Shown: positions 1 to 11,515 of the stretch, piece by piece
Position numbering within the stretch: the first letter of the stretch is position 1
Layout of the letters: every line of letters starts with the position of its first letter
From: Corbicula japonica
Lineage: Eukaryota > Mollusca > Bivalvia > Venerida > Cyrenidae
Direction: 5' to 3'
Assembly: GCA_038501625.1 (NCBI GenBank)
Contig: JAZAYU010000126.1
Span: 930,001 to 994,000, forward strand
DNA: 64,000 nt
The notes under the pieces: model-generated
Database searches by the model: none
Seen by the model: only the letters and a program-made list of their open reading frames with translations
What the model was told of the DNA's origin: nothing
Program-made: the position numbers and the translations under genes

Positions 1-620
1 TATCATTTATTGCCATTTATCTTAATCAACTATACCTATCGATTCAGTGAAAATTCTCCATAAACAAAAATTATAGAACTTCATGAATATGTTCAATAAT
101 AATGAAATTGACAGTAGTTGTTTATCTATTATGAAAGTGACAGTAGTTGTTTATTTCTGCTGTTTTTTTTTATAATGAATATCTCCAATACAAAGTATGT
201 ACATAATTATTTGAGCGTTTTAGTTTCCAAAGTACATCATTTGAAGGCATATTCTGATGTAGACCTACTTTCATTTTGTGTATTCCGAGATTAAATTTTC
301 TCGCAGCATAACAAACGTAGGACTATATCCGCCTACCGATACAAGGCCATTACAGTTGCATGATAATTACATACATATTACTTACTAAGCTGTCTCTGCG
401 TAAGAAAAACAAAACAATCGATCATCTTCTGAGTATTTTTTACAATCTGTTGATACGCAAACAGCTACACGACCTTCACCCGCGCACATGTTGTTATTCT
501 TCCGAGAGGGATAAGAATAATGACGTCATTTGGTGAGCTAATGCTAACGATATGTGCGTGTAAAGCAAAAGTTGTGTTTAAAAATAGCAACTTGGGTTTC
601 ACTGGATGTAAACAAAACTG
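1..620. other. AT-rich non-coding stretch
   Basis: No supported gene or RNA is visible. A TGACGTCA palindrome (CREB/ATF core) occurs near 522. The stretch ends where the first tandem-core repeat begins. Confidence 0.5.
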
Positions 621-1458
621 TAAAAGAAGTTGGCGTCACAAGGTTTTGTTGAATCTTGCTCCCCTTCTGAAAAAAATGGACTGATCCAAATGAAAAAAAT
701 AGGTCATGCAAATCTACTCATAAACGTATGTTAAAAGTTTAAAAACTGGAGAAGTAGCTCTAGTTTGCGTCATAAGATTTTGTTAAATAATGCTCCCCTC
801 CAACAAATAATGGACTGATCCATAAAAAATATGTCACTTACATGCGCACTTCATGCAGAACATATGATTTCAGTTTCAAGTCGATATCTTGAAAACTGCA
901 GAAGTTTGCATAACACGATTTTGTTAAACCATGTCCCCTGCAAAAATAATGGACTGATCCACACGAAAAATATGTCACGCACATCTACACTTCATGCCAA
1001 ACATATGTATAAAGTTTCAAGTAAATATCTTAAAAACTGTAGAAGTAGTTCGTGTCACAAGATTTTGTTGAATCATGCTCCTCTGCTAAAAAATAATGGA
1101 CTGATCCACATGAAACAAAGTATGTCATGCAAATGTACTCACAAGCGTATGTTTAAAGTTTGAAAACTGGAGAAGTAGCTTGCGTCATAAGATTTTAAAT
1201 AAAAGATTTTGTTAAACAATGCTCCCCTCCAACAAATAATGGACTGATCCATAAAAAAATATGTCGCTTACATGCGCACTTCATGCAGAACATACAATTT
1301 TAGTTTGAAGTCGATATCTTGAAAACTGTCGAAGTTTGCATAACACGATTTTGTTAAATCATGTCCCCTGCAAATAATAATGGACTGATCCACACGAAAA
1401 ATATGTCACGCACATCTACACTTCATGCCAAACATATGTATCACGTTTCATATCTTAA
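621..1458 (+). mobile_element. Tandem-core repeat element A, left part (pearl/HINE-like)
   Basis: About six diverged units of roughly 130-155 bp occur here, each holding a variant of 'cacaagattttgttaaatc', then 'taatggactgatccacatg' and 'gatatcttgaaaactg'. Unit landmarks lie near 631, 767, 903, 1048, 1178 and 1330. The array is interrupted at about 1458 by element B and resumes at 3481. Small ORFs inside simply read through the repeat and are not genes. The layout of tandem core, tetranucleotide microsatellite and 3' hairpin resembles the bivalve pearl family and non-autonomous Helentron-associated (HINE) elements. That family assignment is inferred. A clear 5' end was not found. Confidence 0.65.
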
Positions 1459-3480
1459 CTAGAAATTTGTCCATAGGACACGGATGCCCCCGCTATGCAT
1501 GTTTGTCATGGTGAACATTTATACCAAGTTATTTTAAAATCCAATAAGTAATAACAAACTCACAGCCCAGACAAGAAAATTCTGGTTTTAGTAATAGTGA
1601 CCTTGGCCTTGGACGTACAGGCATGTGAATTGTACACAACACAACGCCTTTTATTAGTGAACATTTGTGCCAAATTATTTTGAAATCACTCTGTTAATAA
1701 GGAAGTTATAGCCAGTACAAGAAATTTCTATTTTTAGTAACAGTGACCTTGACCTTGGACCTACAGGCATGGGTATTGTACACAACACATCGTATTGATA
1801 TATGATTTAATGAACATTTATACCAAGTTATTTTAAAATCCAATAAGAAATAACAAAGTCATGGAGCAGACAAGCTTTTTATAACAAAATTCTATTTTTA
1901 GTAACAGTGACCTTGACCTTTGACGTTTAGGCATGGGTGTTGTACATGACACACCACCTTATCAGGGTGAACATTTGTGCCAAGTTATTTTGAAATCCCT
2001 TCATTCATAAGGAAGTTGCAGCCTGGACAAGAAAATTCTATTTTTAGTAACAGCTACCTTGACCTTGGACCTACAGGCATGTGTACTGTACGCGACACAC
2101 CGTCTTGATATGGTGAACATTTATTCCAAGTTATTTTAAAATCCAATATGAAATAACAAAGTTACAGAGCAGAGAAGATTTTTCCAACAAAATTCTATTT
2201 TTAGTAACAGTGACCTTGACCTTGGACCTACAGGCATGGGTGTTGTACGCGACACACCGCCTTGTCATGGTAAACATTTGTGCCAAGTTATTTTGAAATC
2301 TCTCCATTTATAAGGAAGTTACAGCTCGGACAAGAAAATTCTATTTTTAGTAACAGTGACCTTGACCTTTGACCTTTAGGCATGGGTGTTGTCCATGTCA
2401 AACCGCCTTATCATGGTGAACATTTGTGCCAAGTTATTTGGAAATCCCTTCATTCATAAGGAAGTTACAGCCTGGACAAGAAAATTCTATTTTTAGTAAC
2501 AGCGACCTTGACCTTGGACCATCAGGCATGGGTATTGTACGCGACACACCGCCTTGTCATGGTAAACATTTGTGCCAAGTTATTTTGAAATCCATCTATT
2601 CATAAGGAATTTACAGCCCGGACAAGAAAATTCTATTTTTAGTAACAGTGACCTTGACCTTGGAACTACAGGCATGGGTATTGTACGCGACACACCGTCT
2701 TGATATGGTTAACAATCATACCAAGTAATTTTAAAATCCAATATGAAATAACAAAGTTACAGAGCGGACAAGATTTTTCCAACAAAATTCTATTTTAAGT
2801 TACAGTGACCTTGACCTTGGACCTACAGGCATGGGTGTTGTACGCAACATACCGCCTTGTCATGGTAAACATTTGTGCCAAGTTATTTTGAAATCCCTCC
2901 ATTCATAAGGAATTTACAGCCCGGACAAGAAAATTCTATTTTTAGTAACAGTGACCTTGACCTTGGAACTACAGGCATGGGTATTGTACGCGACACACCG
3001 TCTTGATATGGTGAACATTCATACCAAGTAATTTTAAAATCCAATATGAAATAACAAAGCTACAGAGCGGACAAGATTTTCCCAACAAAATTCTATTAAT
3101 AGTAAAAGTGACCTTGACCTTGGACCTACAGGCATGGGTGTTATACGCGACACACCGCCTTGTCATGGTGAACACTTGTGCCAAGTTATTTTGAAATCCC
3201 TCCATTCATAAGGAAGTTACAGCCCGGACAAGAAAAATCTATTTTTAGTAACAGTGACCTTGACCTTGGAGGTACATGCATGGGTATTATACGCGACACA
3301 CCGTCTTGATATGGTGAACATTCATACCAAGTAATTTTAAAATCCAATAAGAAATAACAAAGTTATAGAGCGGACAAGATTTTCGAACATACACACTGAC
3401 ACACACACTGACACACACACCCACCCACACACAGCCAGGGTGAACACTATATGCCCTTCCGCCATTATATGGCGGGGGCA
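1459..3480 (+). mobile_element. Tandem-core repeat element B, inserted in element A
   Basis: This 2-kb element sits inside one unit of element A: 'tatctta' on the left and 'aaactgtagaag' on the right rejoin into a normal A unit. It has near-terminal inverted 10-mers, ATGCCCCCGC at about 1485 and GCGGGGGCAT ending about 3481. The core has twelve units marked by 'gtgaccttgacctt' at about 1598, 1744, 1908, 2054, 2211, 2358, 2504, 2648, 2806, 2951, 3108 and 3254. Spacing alternates between about 146 and 158 bp, and two unit types alternate, so the repeat is dimeric. An AC-rich microsatellite (3391-3434) and a 7-bp-stem hairpin (3459-3475) close the 3' end. This is the pearl/HINE plan, so a rolling-circle, non-autonomous origin is the best inference. 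It encodes no protein. Confidence 0.75.
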
Positions 3481-3780
3481 TAAAAACTGTAGAAGTAGTT
3501 CACGTCACAAGATTTTGTTAAATCGTGCTCCCCACCGAAAAATAATGGACTGATCCACATGAGAACAAGAAATAGTTCGCGCAAATGTACTCACGAACAA
3601 ATGTTTAAAGTTTCAAGCCGATATCTTGAAAACTGTAGGCGTAGTAAGTGCCACAGACCGACCACCCAACCAACCAACCAACCAACCAACCAACCAACCA
3701 ACCAACCAACCAACCAACCAACCAACCGACCGGATGATGACTCCTATATACCCCCCAAACTAAAGTTTGCGGGGGTATAA
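3481..3780 (+). mobile_element. Element A, right part with (CCAA)n and terminal hairpin
   Basis: The core of element A continues from the point where B was inserted. It is followed by a (CCAA)n tract at about 3664-3727 and by the hairpin ccccccaaac/gtttgcgggg at 3751-3775, ending 'gtataata'. The hairpin plus short 3' tail is the expected 3' terminus of a Helentron-like non-autonomous element. The (NQPT)n or (GWLV)n peptides that can be read here are translations of the tetranucleotide repeat, not proteins. Confidence 0.7.
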
Positions 3781-3795
3781 TAAACAACAGCTTAT

Positions 3796-4416
3796 ACACA
3801 CCACAGCTGGCACCGGGGGCCACACAGCAACGGTACCGGCGGCCGTGTTTTCAAACATATACAACAAAACTTGGCATCGGAGGCCACATAACAACGGCTA
3901 CGGGGTCGTGTTCTCAAACACATACAACAAATAAAGTGGCACTGAGAGCCACACAACAACGGCATGGGGGCCGTGTTTTCAGACACATACATGCACAACA
4001 AATAAACTTGGCACCTGGGGCCCCACAACAACGGCACCTGGGGCCATGTTCTCAAACACATATAACAAAAAAAAATTGGCACTTGGCGCCGGGGGCCGTG
4101 TTCTCAAACACATACAACAAATAAACTTGGCAACGGGGGCCACACAACAACGGCACCGGGGGCCGTGATCTCAAACACATACAACAAACAAACCTGGCAA
4201 CGTTGGCCACTCAACAGCGGCACCGGGAGTCCGTGTTCTTAAACACGAACAACAAATAAAAGTGGCCTTGGGGGTCACACAAGAACAGCGCCGTGGGCCG
4301 TGTTCTCAAACACATACAACAAACAAACTTAGCACCGGGGGCCACACCACAACGGCACCGGGGGCCGTGTTATCGTACACAAACAACAAATTTGGCATCG
4401 ATGGCCACACAACCTT
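3796..4416 (+). repeat. 68-bp GC-rich minisatellite
   Basis: About nine units of 65-74 bp carry 'ttggcaccgggggccacac', then 'aacaacggcaccgggggcc', 'gtgttctcaaacacatacaac' variants and an A-rich spacer. Units start near 3807, 3871, 3936, 4009, 4076 (short), 4127, 4195, 4263 and 4331. The GC-rich half contrasts with the AT-rich surroundings. The first 250 bp of this array are included in the blocks copied to 7.1 and 8.4 kb. Cysteine-rich ORFs read on the reverse strand are repeat translations. Confidence 0.8.
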
Positions 4417-5830
4417 GTCAAACAAATACATCACATAGGAAATGTATCACACAAAAATAACATTAACATTTAGTAATCGTCACTTCTTCAACTATATAAC
4501 TACCCATAATATTCTATTCAGTAAAAAAAATAATTTCTTATTCGATGACGATAAAATTAATAGCATTTTTTTTCAGCGATGCATATTCCCAAAGATAATA
4601 TTTACTACATTACAAATCCAAACTCAAACTCAAAGTCTGTCTGCAAGGTGTCTTTCGCATTTACCATGTCACTAAAAGAGTCTCTCACAAGCCTTATTGT
4701 TTGCGCTTACCGTAGCTTTTCCGGACCCTCAAAAATGTAAGCCGAAATTCTTCTTATCATTAAACTAAAAATGTCAGTTTTTTGCTTGAACAAATCAATA
4801 AAGGTTGAATAAGACAGTTGTTAAATACATTCTCTAAGAAAGCCTTCATTTCATTCTTTACAAAAATATAAGGATATAAAATGAATTCAGAAGAATTTTT
4901 CAATATTTTAGAAAAAATTTAGTATCTTTAAAAAAATGTCTAACCAGACATGAAAAATTCCCGTTCTAGCGATAACAACACTTGTTTCCTGCTCTTTAAT
5001 ATCTATCTTTGATTTAAAAAATAAAATTGCAAATAAGTTTCAGAAAACTTAGTCCGACCTATTGATACCCAGTACTTCACTTATTCTAAAGAAACCAGCG
5101 AATCCTAAAATAGATTCAGTCACATCTCTGATATCTCCTAAGGAACTGTCTTCCAAAGCGAAGTCAAAATATAAGGTTTAGCCATTTCAGTAGTAAGTAG
5201 TTCTTTCTTGCACACAGGCTTAGCTATTTTACGAATGCATCCATAGAGACACATTTTCAACCAATCATCTTTACATGGATTTTTTGTCTGCTATAATATA
5301 ATTCCTGAATGAAATATCATGTTTAGGTTTGATTTTCTAACATTTTTCTTTTTAATATTAAATAATCGATAAATAGATAGCTACTGTTCCGACGAGGCTG
5401 ACAGACTGCATAAATGGTTAACTTTTCACCATTGATGAAAACTTGTGAACCGTTAAATATTAATTTTAAACTGTTGACTTACAAAGTGTCCTTGACCTCA
5501 GAAAACAGCATCAGGATCTTCAAAGATGTCGTGGCAAACACTTGCAACCTCCTTCCATCTACCAGTATGGAAGAGGTCCTATATTAACATTAATATAAAC
5601 CATGTAAGCAATAGTAACAAATACATACAAACAACAACTATCACGTGATCTTACCGGAAGAACTCTGTAATATACAAGTGGTTTACATTATGGACTCGTA
5701 CAGCACTTCGTACCCACATTTTTACAAACAAATTAAATTGCAGATTCTACAAATTTTCCATTTCTTACAACTGACAATTTTTCATCAAAGTGTCGTTTGT
5801 TTAACAAATAAAGGATAAAACATAAACAAA
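4417..5830. other. AT-rich non-coding stretch
   Basis: No supported gene. The only long ORF (about 4442-4675, plus strand) has low-complexity composition, no recognisable domain and no splice context, so it was not accepted. Confidence 0.45.
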
Positions 5831-6062
5831 ATTAATTATATCCTTAAAGGGAAATGGTACAGTCATCTCAATTTATACTGTATAATACACGCTTTCCATG
5901 TGCATCTGTACTAATAACGGTACATATATCCGTCATTTCTTATCATGTTTTTACGAGGCCCTTTAATTATTAAACGGCATGACTGTATAAACGCAACAAA
6001 TAATATTTTCACTGTTCACAAATTATCGACTGAACATACTGCTCATAACCATTGCTGTTTAA

Positions 6063-6196
6063 GGGCTTGTCAAACTCCTCCCAATCCTGTTCATCGATAA
6101 AAAGAAAATTTTCAAAATCTCAATAATGGCAAAATGCCGTTCAATGAAACTTTGCAAAGATGAATGTTACTAGTGTATCTTGATTTTGCATACAGT
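6063..6196 (+). mobile_element. TTAA foldback MITE, truncated left arm copy 1
   Basis: After a TTAA at 6059-6062 the sequence matches the first 134 bp or so of the complete element at 8779 and then switches into block R. It was produced by the tandem duplication, not by separate transposition. Confidence 0.75.
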
Positions 6197-7419
6197 AAGA
6201 TTTTCCCAACAAAATTCTATTAATAGTAAAAGTGACCTTGACCTTGGACCTACAGGCATGGGTGTTATACGCGACACACCGCCTTGTCATGGTGAACACT
6301 TGTGCCAAGTTATTTTGAAATCCCTCCATTCATAAGGAAGTTACAGCCCGGACAAGAAAAATCTATTTTTAGTAACAGTGACCTTGACCTTGGAGGTACA
6401 TGCATGGGTATTATACGCGACACACCGTCTTGATATGGTGAACATTCATACCAAGTAATTTTAAAATCCAATAAGAAATAACAAAGTTATAGAGCGGACA
6501 AGATTTTCGAACATACACACTGACACACACACTGACACACACACCCACCCACACACAGCCAGGGTGAACACTATATGCCCTTCCGCCATTATATGGCGGG
6601 GGCATAAAAACTGTAGAAGTAGTTCACGTCACAAGATTTTGTTAAATCGTGCTCCCCACCGAAAAATAATGGACTGATCCACATGAGAACAAGAAATAGT
6701 TCGCGCAAATGTACTCACGAACAAATGTTTAAAGTTTCAAGCCGATATCTTGAAAACTGTAGGCGTAGTAAGTGCCACAGACCGACCACCCAACCAACCA
6801 ACCAACCAACCAACCAACCAACCAACCAACCAACCAACCAACCAACCAACCAACCAACCAACCAACCGACCGGATGATGACTCCTATATACCCCCCAAAC
6901 TAAAGTTTGCGGGGGTATAATAAACAACAGCTTATACACACCACAGCTGGCACCGGGGGCCACACAGCAACGGTACCGGCGGCCGTGTTTTCAAACATAT
7001 ACAACAAAACTTGGCATCGGAGGCCACATAACAACGGCTACGGGGTCGTGTTCTCAAACACATACAACAAATAAAGTGGCCCTGAGAGCCACACAACAAC
7101 GGCATGGGGGCCGTGTTTTCAGACACATACATGCACAGCAAATAAACTTGGCACCTGGGGCCCCACAACAACGGCACCTGGGGCCATATTAATTATATCC
7201 TTAAAGGGAAATGGTACAGTCATCTCAATTTATACTGTATAATACACGCTTTCCATGTGCATCTGTACTAATAACGGTACATATATCCGTCATTTCTTAT
7301 CATGTTTTTACGAGGCCCTTTAATTATTAAACGGCATGACTGTATAAACGCAACAAATAATATTTTCACTGTTCACAAATTATCGACTGAACATACTGCT
7401 CATAACCATTGCTGTTTAA

Positions 7420-7553
7420 GGGCTTGTCAAACTCCTCCCAATCCTGTTCATCGATAAAAAGAAAATTTTCAAAATCTCAATAATGGCAAAATGCCGTTCA
7501 ATGAAACTTTGCAAAGATGAATGTTACTAGTGTATCTTGATTTTGCATACAGT
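7420..7553 (+). mobile_element. TTAA foldback MITE, truncated left arm copy 2
   Basis: Same truncated left arm as at 6063, again preceded by TTAA (7416-7419) and again cut at the AAGA junction with block R. Confidence 0.75.
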
Positions 7554-8778
7554 AAGATTTTCCCAACAAAATTCTATTAATAGTAAAAGTGACCTTGACC
7601 TTGGACCTACAGGCATGGGTGTTATACGCGACACACCGCCTTGTCATGGTGAACACTTGTGCCAAGTTATTTTGAAATCCCTCCATTCATAAGGAAGTTA
7701 CAGCCCGGACAAGAAAAATCTATTTTTAGTAACAGTGACCTTGACCTTGGAGGTACATGCATGGGTATTATACGCGACACACCGTCTTGATATGGTGAAC
7801 ATTCATACCAAGTAATTTTAAAATCCAATAAGAAATAACAAAGTTATAGAGCGGACAAGATTTTCGAACATACACACTGACACACACACTGACACACACA
7901 CCCACCCACACACAGCCAGGGTGAACACTATATGCCCTTCCGCCATTATATGGCGGGGGCATAAAAACTGTAGAAGTAGTTCACGTCACAAGATTTTGTT
8001 AAATCGTGCTCCCCACCGAAAAATAATGGACTGATCCACATGAGAACAAGAAATAGTTCGCGCAAATGTACTCACGAACAAATGTTTAAAGTTTCAAGCC
8101 GATATCTTGAAAACTGTAGGCGTAGTAAGTGCCACAGACCGACCACCCAACCAACCAACCAACCAACCAACCAACCAACCAACCAACCAACCAACCAACC
8201 AACCAACCAACCAACCAACCGACCGGATGATGACTCCTATATACCCCCCAAACTAAAGTTTGCGGGGGTATAATAAACAACAGCTTATACACACCACAGC
8301 TGGCACCGGGGGCCACACAGCAACGGTACCGGCGGCCGTGTTTTCAAACATATACAACAAAACTTGGCATCGGAGGCCACATAACAACGGCTACGGGGTC
8401 GTGTTCTCAAACACATACAACAAATAAAGTGGCCCTGAGAGCCACACAACAACGGCATGGGGGCCGTGTTTTCAGACACATACATGCACAACAAATAAAC
8501 TTGGCACCTGGGGCCCCACAACAACGGCACCTGGGGCCATATTAATTATATCCTTAAAGGGAAAAGGTACAGTCATCTCAATTTATACTGTATAATACAC
8601 GCTTTCCATGTGCATCTGTACTAATAACGGTACATATATCCGTCATTTCTTATCATGTTTTTACGAGGCCCTTTAATTATTAAACGGCATGACTGTATAA
8701 ACGCAACAAATAATATTTTCACTATCACTGTTCACAAATTATCGACTGAACATACTGCTCATAACCATTGCTGTTTAA

Positions 8779-9481
8779 GGGCTTGTCAAACTCCTCCCAA
8801 TCCTGTTCATCGATAAAAAGAAAATTTTCAAAATCTCAATAATGGCAAAATGCCGTTCAATGAAACTTTGCAAAGATGAATGTTACTAGTGTATCTTGAT
8901 TTTGCATACAGTAAGACACGTTAGAATAGTAAAGAAAACAAGCTAGACCTTAAAATTCTTTAAAATTCTATTTACATAAATTCACAAAAAACTAAGCGAT
9001 ACAAAACATAATTTTAAATTCCCAGTTGAGTGCAATGTTACTGACAAGAAAAAGTTGTGTACTTTGTAAAAGAACTTTCAAATACTACAAGAGAAATCAG
9101 TGATTGTCATCCGTTTACGCGACCAGGAAGCGACCAGAAAATTGAAGGTCAAACACACTTTTACTAATATCTCGTGAAGTTTACATACTGTAAGTCACGA
9201 GGACACAATAAATTGTTGTCAGTATCATATTACTCATGTGGGCATTTAAAATGATGTTTTGTGTTGTTTAGTTTTTGTGAATTGATGTAAATAGAAGTTG
9301 AGGGAAATTTTAGATCTCGCTATTTTCTTTACTGTTCTTACGTGTCTTACCATCTCCAAAATATTGATACATGAATAACATACATTTGTGCAAAGTTTCA
9401 TTTAACGGCATTTTGCCGTTATTGAGATTTTTATAATTTTTTTTTATTGATGAACAGGATTGGGAGAAGTGTGGTTAGCCC
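8779..9481. mobile_element. TTAA-flanked foldback MITE, complete copy
   Basis: TTAA flanks both ends (8775-8778 and 9482-9485). The element begins GGGCTTGTCA and ends TTAGCCC, and its two halves are long imperfect inverted arms. For example, 'caatcctgttcatcgat' near 8799 mirrors 'attgatgaacaggattg' near 9446, and 'ggcaaaatgccgtt' near 8844 mirrors 'aacggcattttgccgtt' near 9403. It has no coding capacity. Another full copy is at 49776-50434 and a decayed half copy at about 44795-45065. TTAA target duplication is typical of piggyBac-type elements, but the terminal bases differ from the usual start, so the superfamily is left open. Confidence 0.75.
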
Positions 9482-9485
9482 TTAA

Positions 9486-11131
9486 ATTTTTCAAAATAAA
9501 TGCTACAATGAGTTTTTATTGTTTAATTAACATTTACTTGTAAACTCATAATTACATTTACAGCCGGGCCTCTATTTCAACACGTCATTTAAAACAAAAA
9601 ACAGCTATTTTAGAATTAATGGTCTTGCTTTCCTCATGCTAAATCACAAATTCCATTGACCGTCAACCAAAATACCGATGTCTATAACTTCTGTTTTGGC
9701 TTTAATTATTTCTGTACAAAAAAGTCAAGCAACACTTCAACCTTCCTTTAATTGATTGGTTCACAACAGTTTCATTATTTTTAAACAGAAGAAGTTACCT
9801 GGTTTTCTAATTCAACAAAAAGCCGATTAAATAATATAATACTTATCATAAAAATCTCTTAATTTCTGGCGCTCATCGCTACGGTTCCGGGTAAATCGGC
9901 GGCACAACCGTTGGCGAATGCCCTACTAACCCGCACTTGTAACAAATGACTTCTCTCCATTGGAGAAAGCTCCCCGTTGCCAAGGGTTCTTGTTGACAGC
10001 CACGTGATCCTTGAATGCGTCGATAAAGCTTTTTCTGGCACCCTCTGCTGCCTATTCTGTCTCCAACTTCAAATCCTTTAGTTCACTAATTTAGTTTTAA
10101 AAAACGTTGGCAACTGTCCGAGTAAACTGCTACATAAATTATGTTCTTCTCACTACCGACATGTTTACCGCTAAATAGAAACGCCTCTAATGGTGGACAC
10201 AGATAAAACCGACACTTAAATAACCTAATCGCACGAGATACACGTACCTTTCCCTCCAAACTGTACAAACCTAAACTGCGTATTATTCGAATCGTAAATA
10301 ATTTCATATAATATTGTATAAGTAGTATTGAAAGAAAAGCATGTTGTCTCCAGCTTAACGTGATGACGCCATGTTTCTCTTAACTGATGCAAACAGAACG
10401 GAAGACACTTAAAACATTGCTTGAACTTCCTACAAACTCGCATTTCATGACTTGGCTACTACAAAATTAACGGTTAATAAAGAATACATCATAATTTCAT
10501 CGTAAACTCGTAAAATGAACAATACATCTACCTATACGGTATTCCAGAAATATCATGTTTTCTCCAGCTTTATGAAATACCGATGACGTCATGACGTCAT
10601 TACGCACGACATTACTCTTGACGTTGTCGTTTCATGACGTACACTCAAAGAGATGTTGTTTGTTGATTAGAAATACGTCGACATTTTATTTAATAGTATA
10701 ATCTGTTATTTAAACCATTTCCAAGATGAGAATGCGATTGTGTTTCATAAAATCATTTTGAGAAATAAATACCAAAACAGACGTAACTGCCTTGCAAACC
10801 TAATATATTAAGCTCAAAAATGATATAAAAATTCATTAAATTAATTTAAAAAAATAAACAATGACGTTTCAAGTTAGTTAAAACCCATAAAAGCTTAAAT
10901 AATCAGCATTTAATGTAAAATAGTGTATTTGTGGTCTTTGCTAAAAACTGACCTGATGTTTTAACCATTTATTTTAACTTGTCGGTTCCAAGAACTTATG
11001 ACTTCAAAGAAAGGCAAACATTATACTAGTATAATCAATACAGGTTTTAACAACAAAATTATTTGTTAGAATCAGATATAACGATGTTATCTGAGCAAAA
11101 CATTGACTTTTTTAAAATTTATTTTATGTAG
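9486..11131. other. Non-coding stretch upstream of the first recognised receptor exon
   Basis: No signal-peptide exon could be recognised. Reverse-strand ORFs near 9859-10443 lack domains and were not accepted. A cluster of CRE-type palindromes lies near 10582-10600 and is listed separately. Confidence 0.4.
10580..10605. promoter_or_regulatory. Overlapping CRE palindromes (candidate CREB/ATF site)
   Basis: Two consecutive TGACGTCA octamers share bases (tgacgtcatgacgtca), followed by a TTACGCA half site and further TGACG motifs up to about 10640. It lies about 530 bp upstream of the first recognised receptor exon. A promoter role is inferred only from the motif. The same octamer also occurs in several nearby non-coding places. 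Confidence 0.35.
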
Positions 11132-11515
11132 GTGCTGAAGATGATGTTCGACTGGAATTAATACCACAACCAGTGATCTTATATAATCCTCTGACACTTG
11201 TATGTACATACAATACATACGATGGGCAACACAATGGTACAACTTATCTCTGGATAAAAAAGAACGTTGGGAACGATCGGTATTCGGAATCTTTTCGAAT
11301 AAAAAACAACCAATGCATTGAATATGAACATTTTGATACTACCCTTTACAGCTACAATTGCAGTGTACAAACCAACACATTTTCGCTAACAATACTGAAT
11401 GTAACCCGTGCAGACGCATTAAAGATCTGGGTATGCATTCTGAGGCATGATAGAGATGATGATGGTTCCCCTGATGCTTTGCGGTACAGCAAATCAGTTT
11501 CTATACAAATCATCA
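11132..11515 (+). CDS. Ig/FN3 receptor, exon encoding first Ig-like domain
   Basis: This 384-bp exon follows the acceptor 'ttttatgtag' and ends at the donor 'gtaagt'. It is phase 1 at both ends, as Ig-domain exons usually are. The 128-residue piece reads AEDDVRLELIPQPVI, then LTLVCTY, the core tryptophan in YLWIKK, and the second-sheet cysteine in IWVCIL, with two extra cysteines (NNQC, YNC). This fits a V-like Ig fold with an additional disulphide. There are several N-glycosylation sequons (NGT, NCS, NVT). It should be the membrane-distal extracellular domain of the receptor continued at 16915, 17458, 18531, 30063 and 32533. No signal-peptide exon was recognised upstream, so the true start is unknown. 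The ligand is unknown; adhesion or immune recognition is an inference from architecture. Confidence 0.75.

Larger units (their letters stand above)
5831..8915 (+). repeat. Recent tandem array U-R-U-R-U with copied repeat block
   Basis: Segment U (5831-6196, 7188-7553, 8541 to about 8915) alternates with block R (6197-7187 and 7554-8540). R is a near-identical copy of 3073-4047: it starts inside element B and ends inside the 68-bp minisatellite. The unit periods are 1357 and 1353 bp. R copies differ from the source mainly in CCAA copy number (975 versus 991 and 987 bp, differences in multiples of four) and a few substitutions. U3 differs from U1 and U2 by a 6-bp insertion and at least one substitution. 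At the left junction of R the tetramer AAGA is shared by source and target. The junction falls inside the left arm of the TTAA foldback element that is complete only at 8779-9481. A replication-based template-switch duplication or an assembly error are the main explanations. Confidence 0.85.

Noticed and set aside
831..1163. Open frame of 110 codons
   Set aside because: It reads through tandem units of element A and repeats itself with the unit; no domain and no codon signal.
3559..8530. Repeated ORFs with NQPT, GWLV or Cys/Pro-rich patterns
   Set aside because: Translations of (CCAA)n and the 68-bp minisatellite, duplicated with the U-R array.
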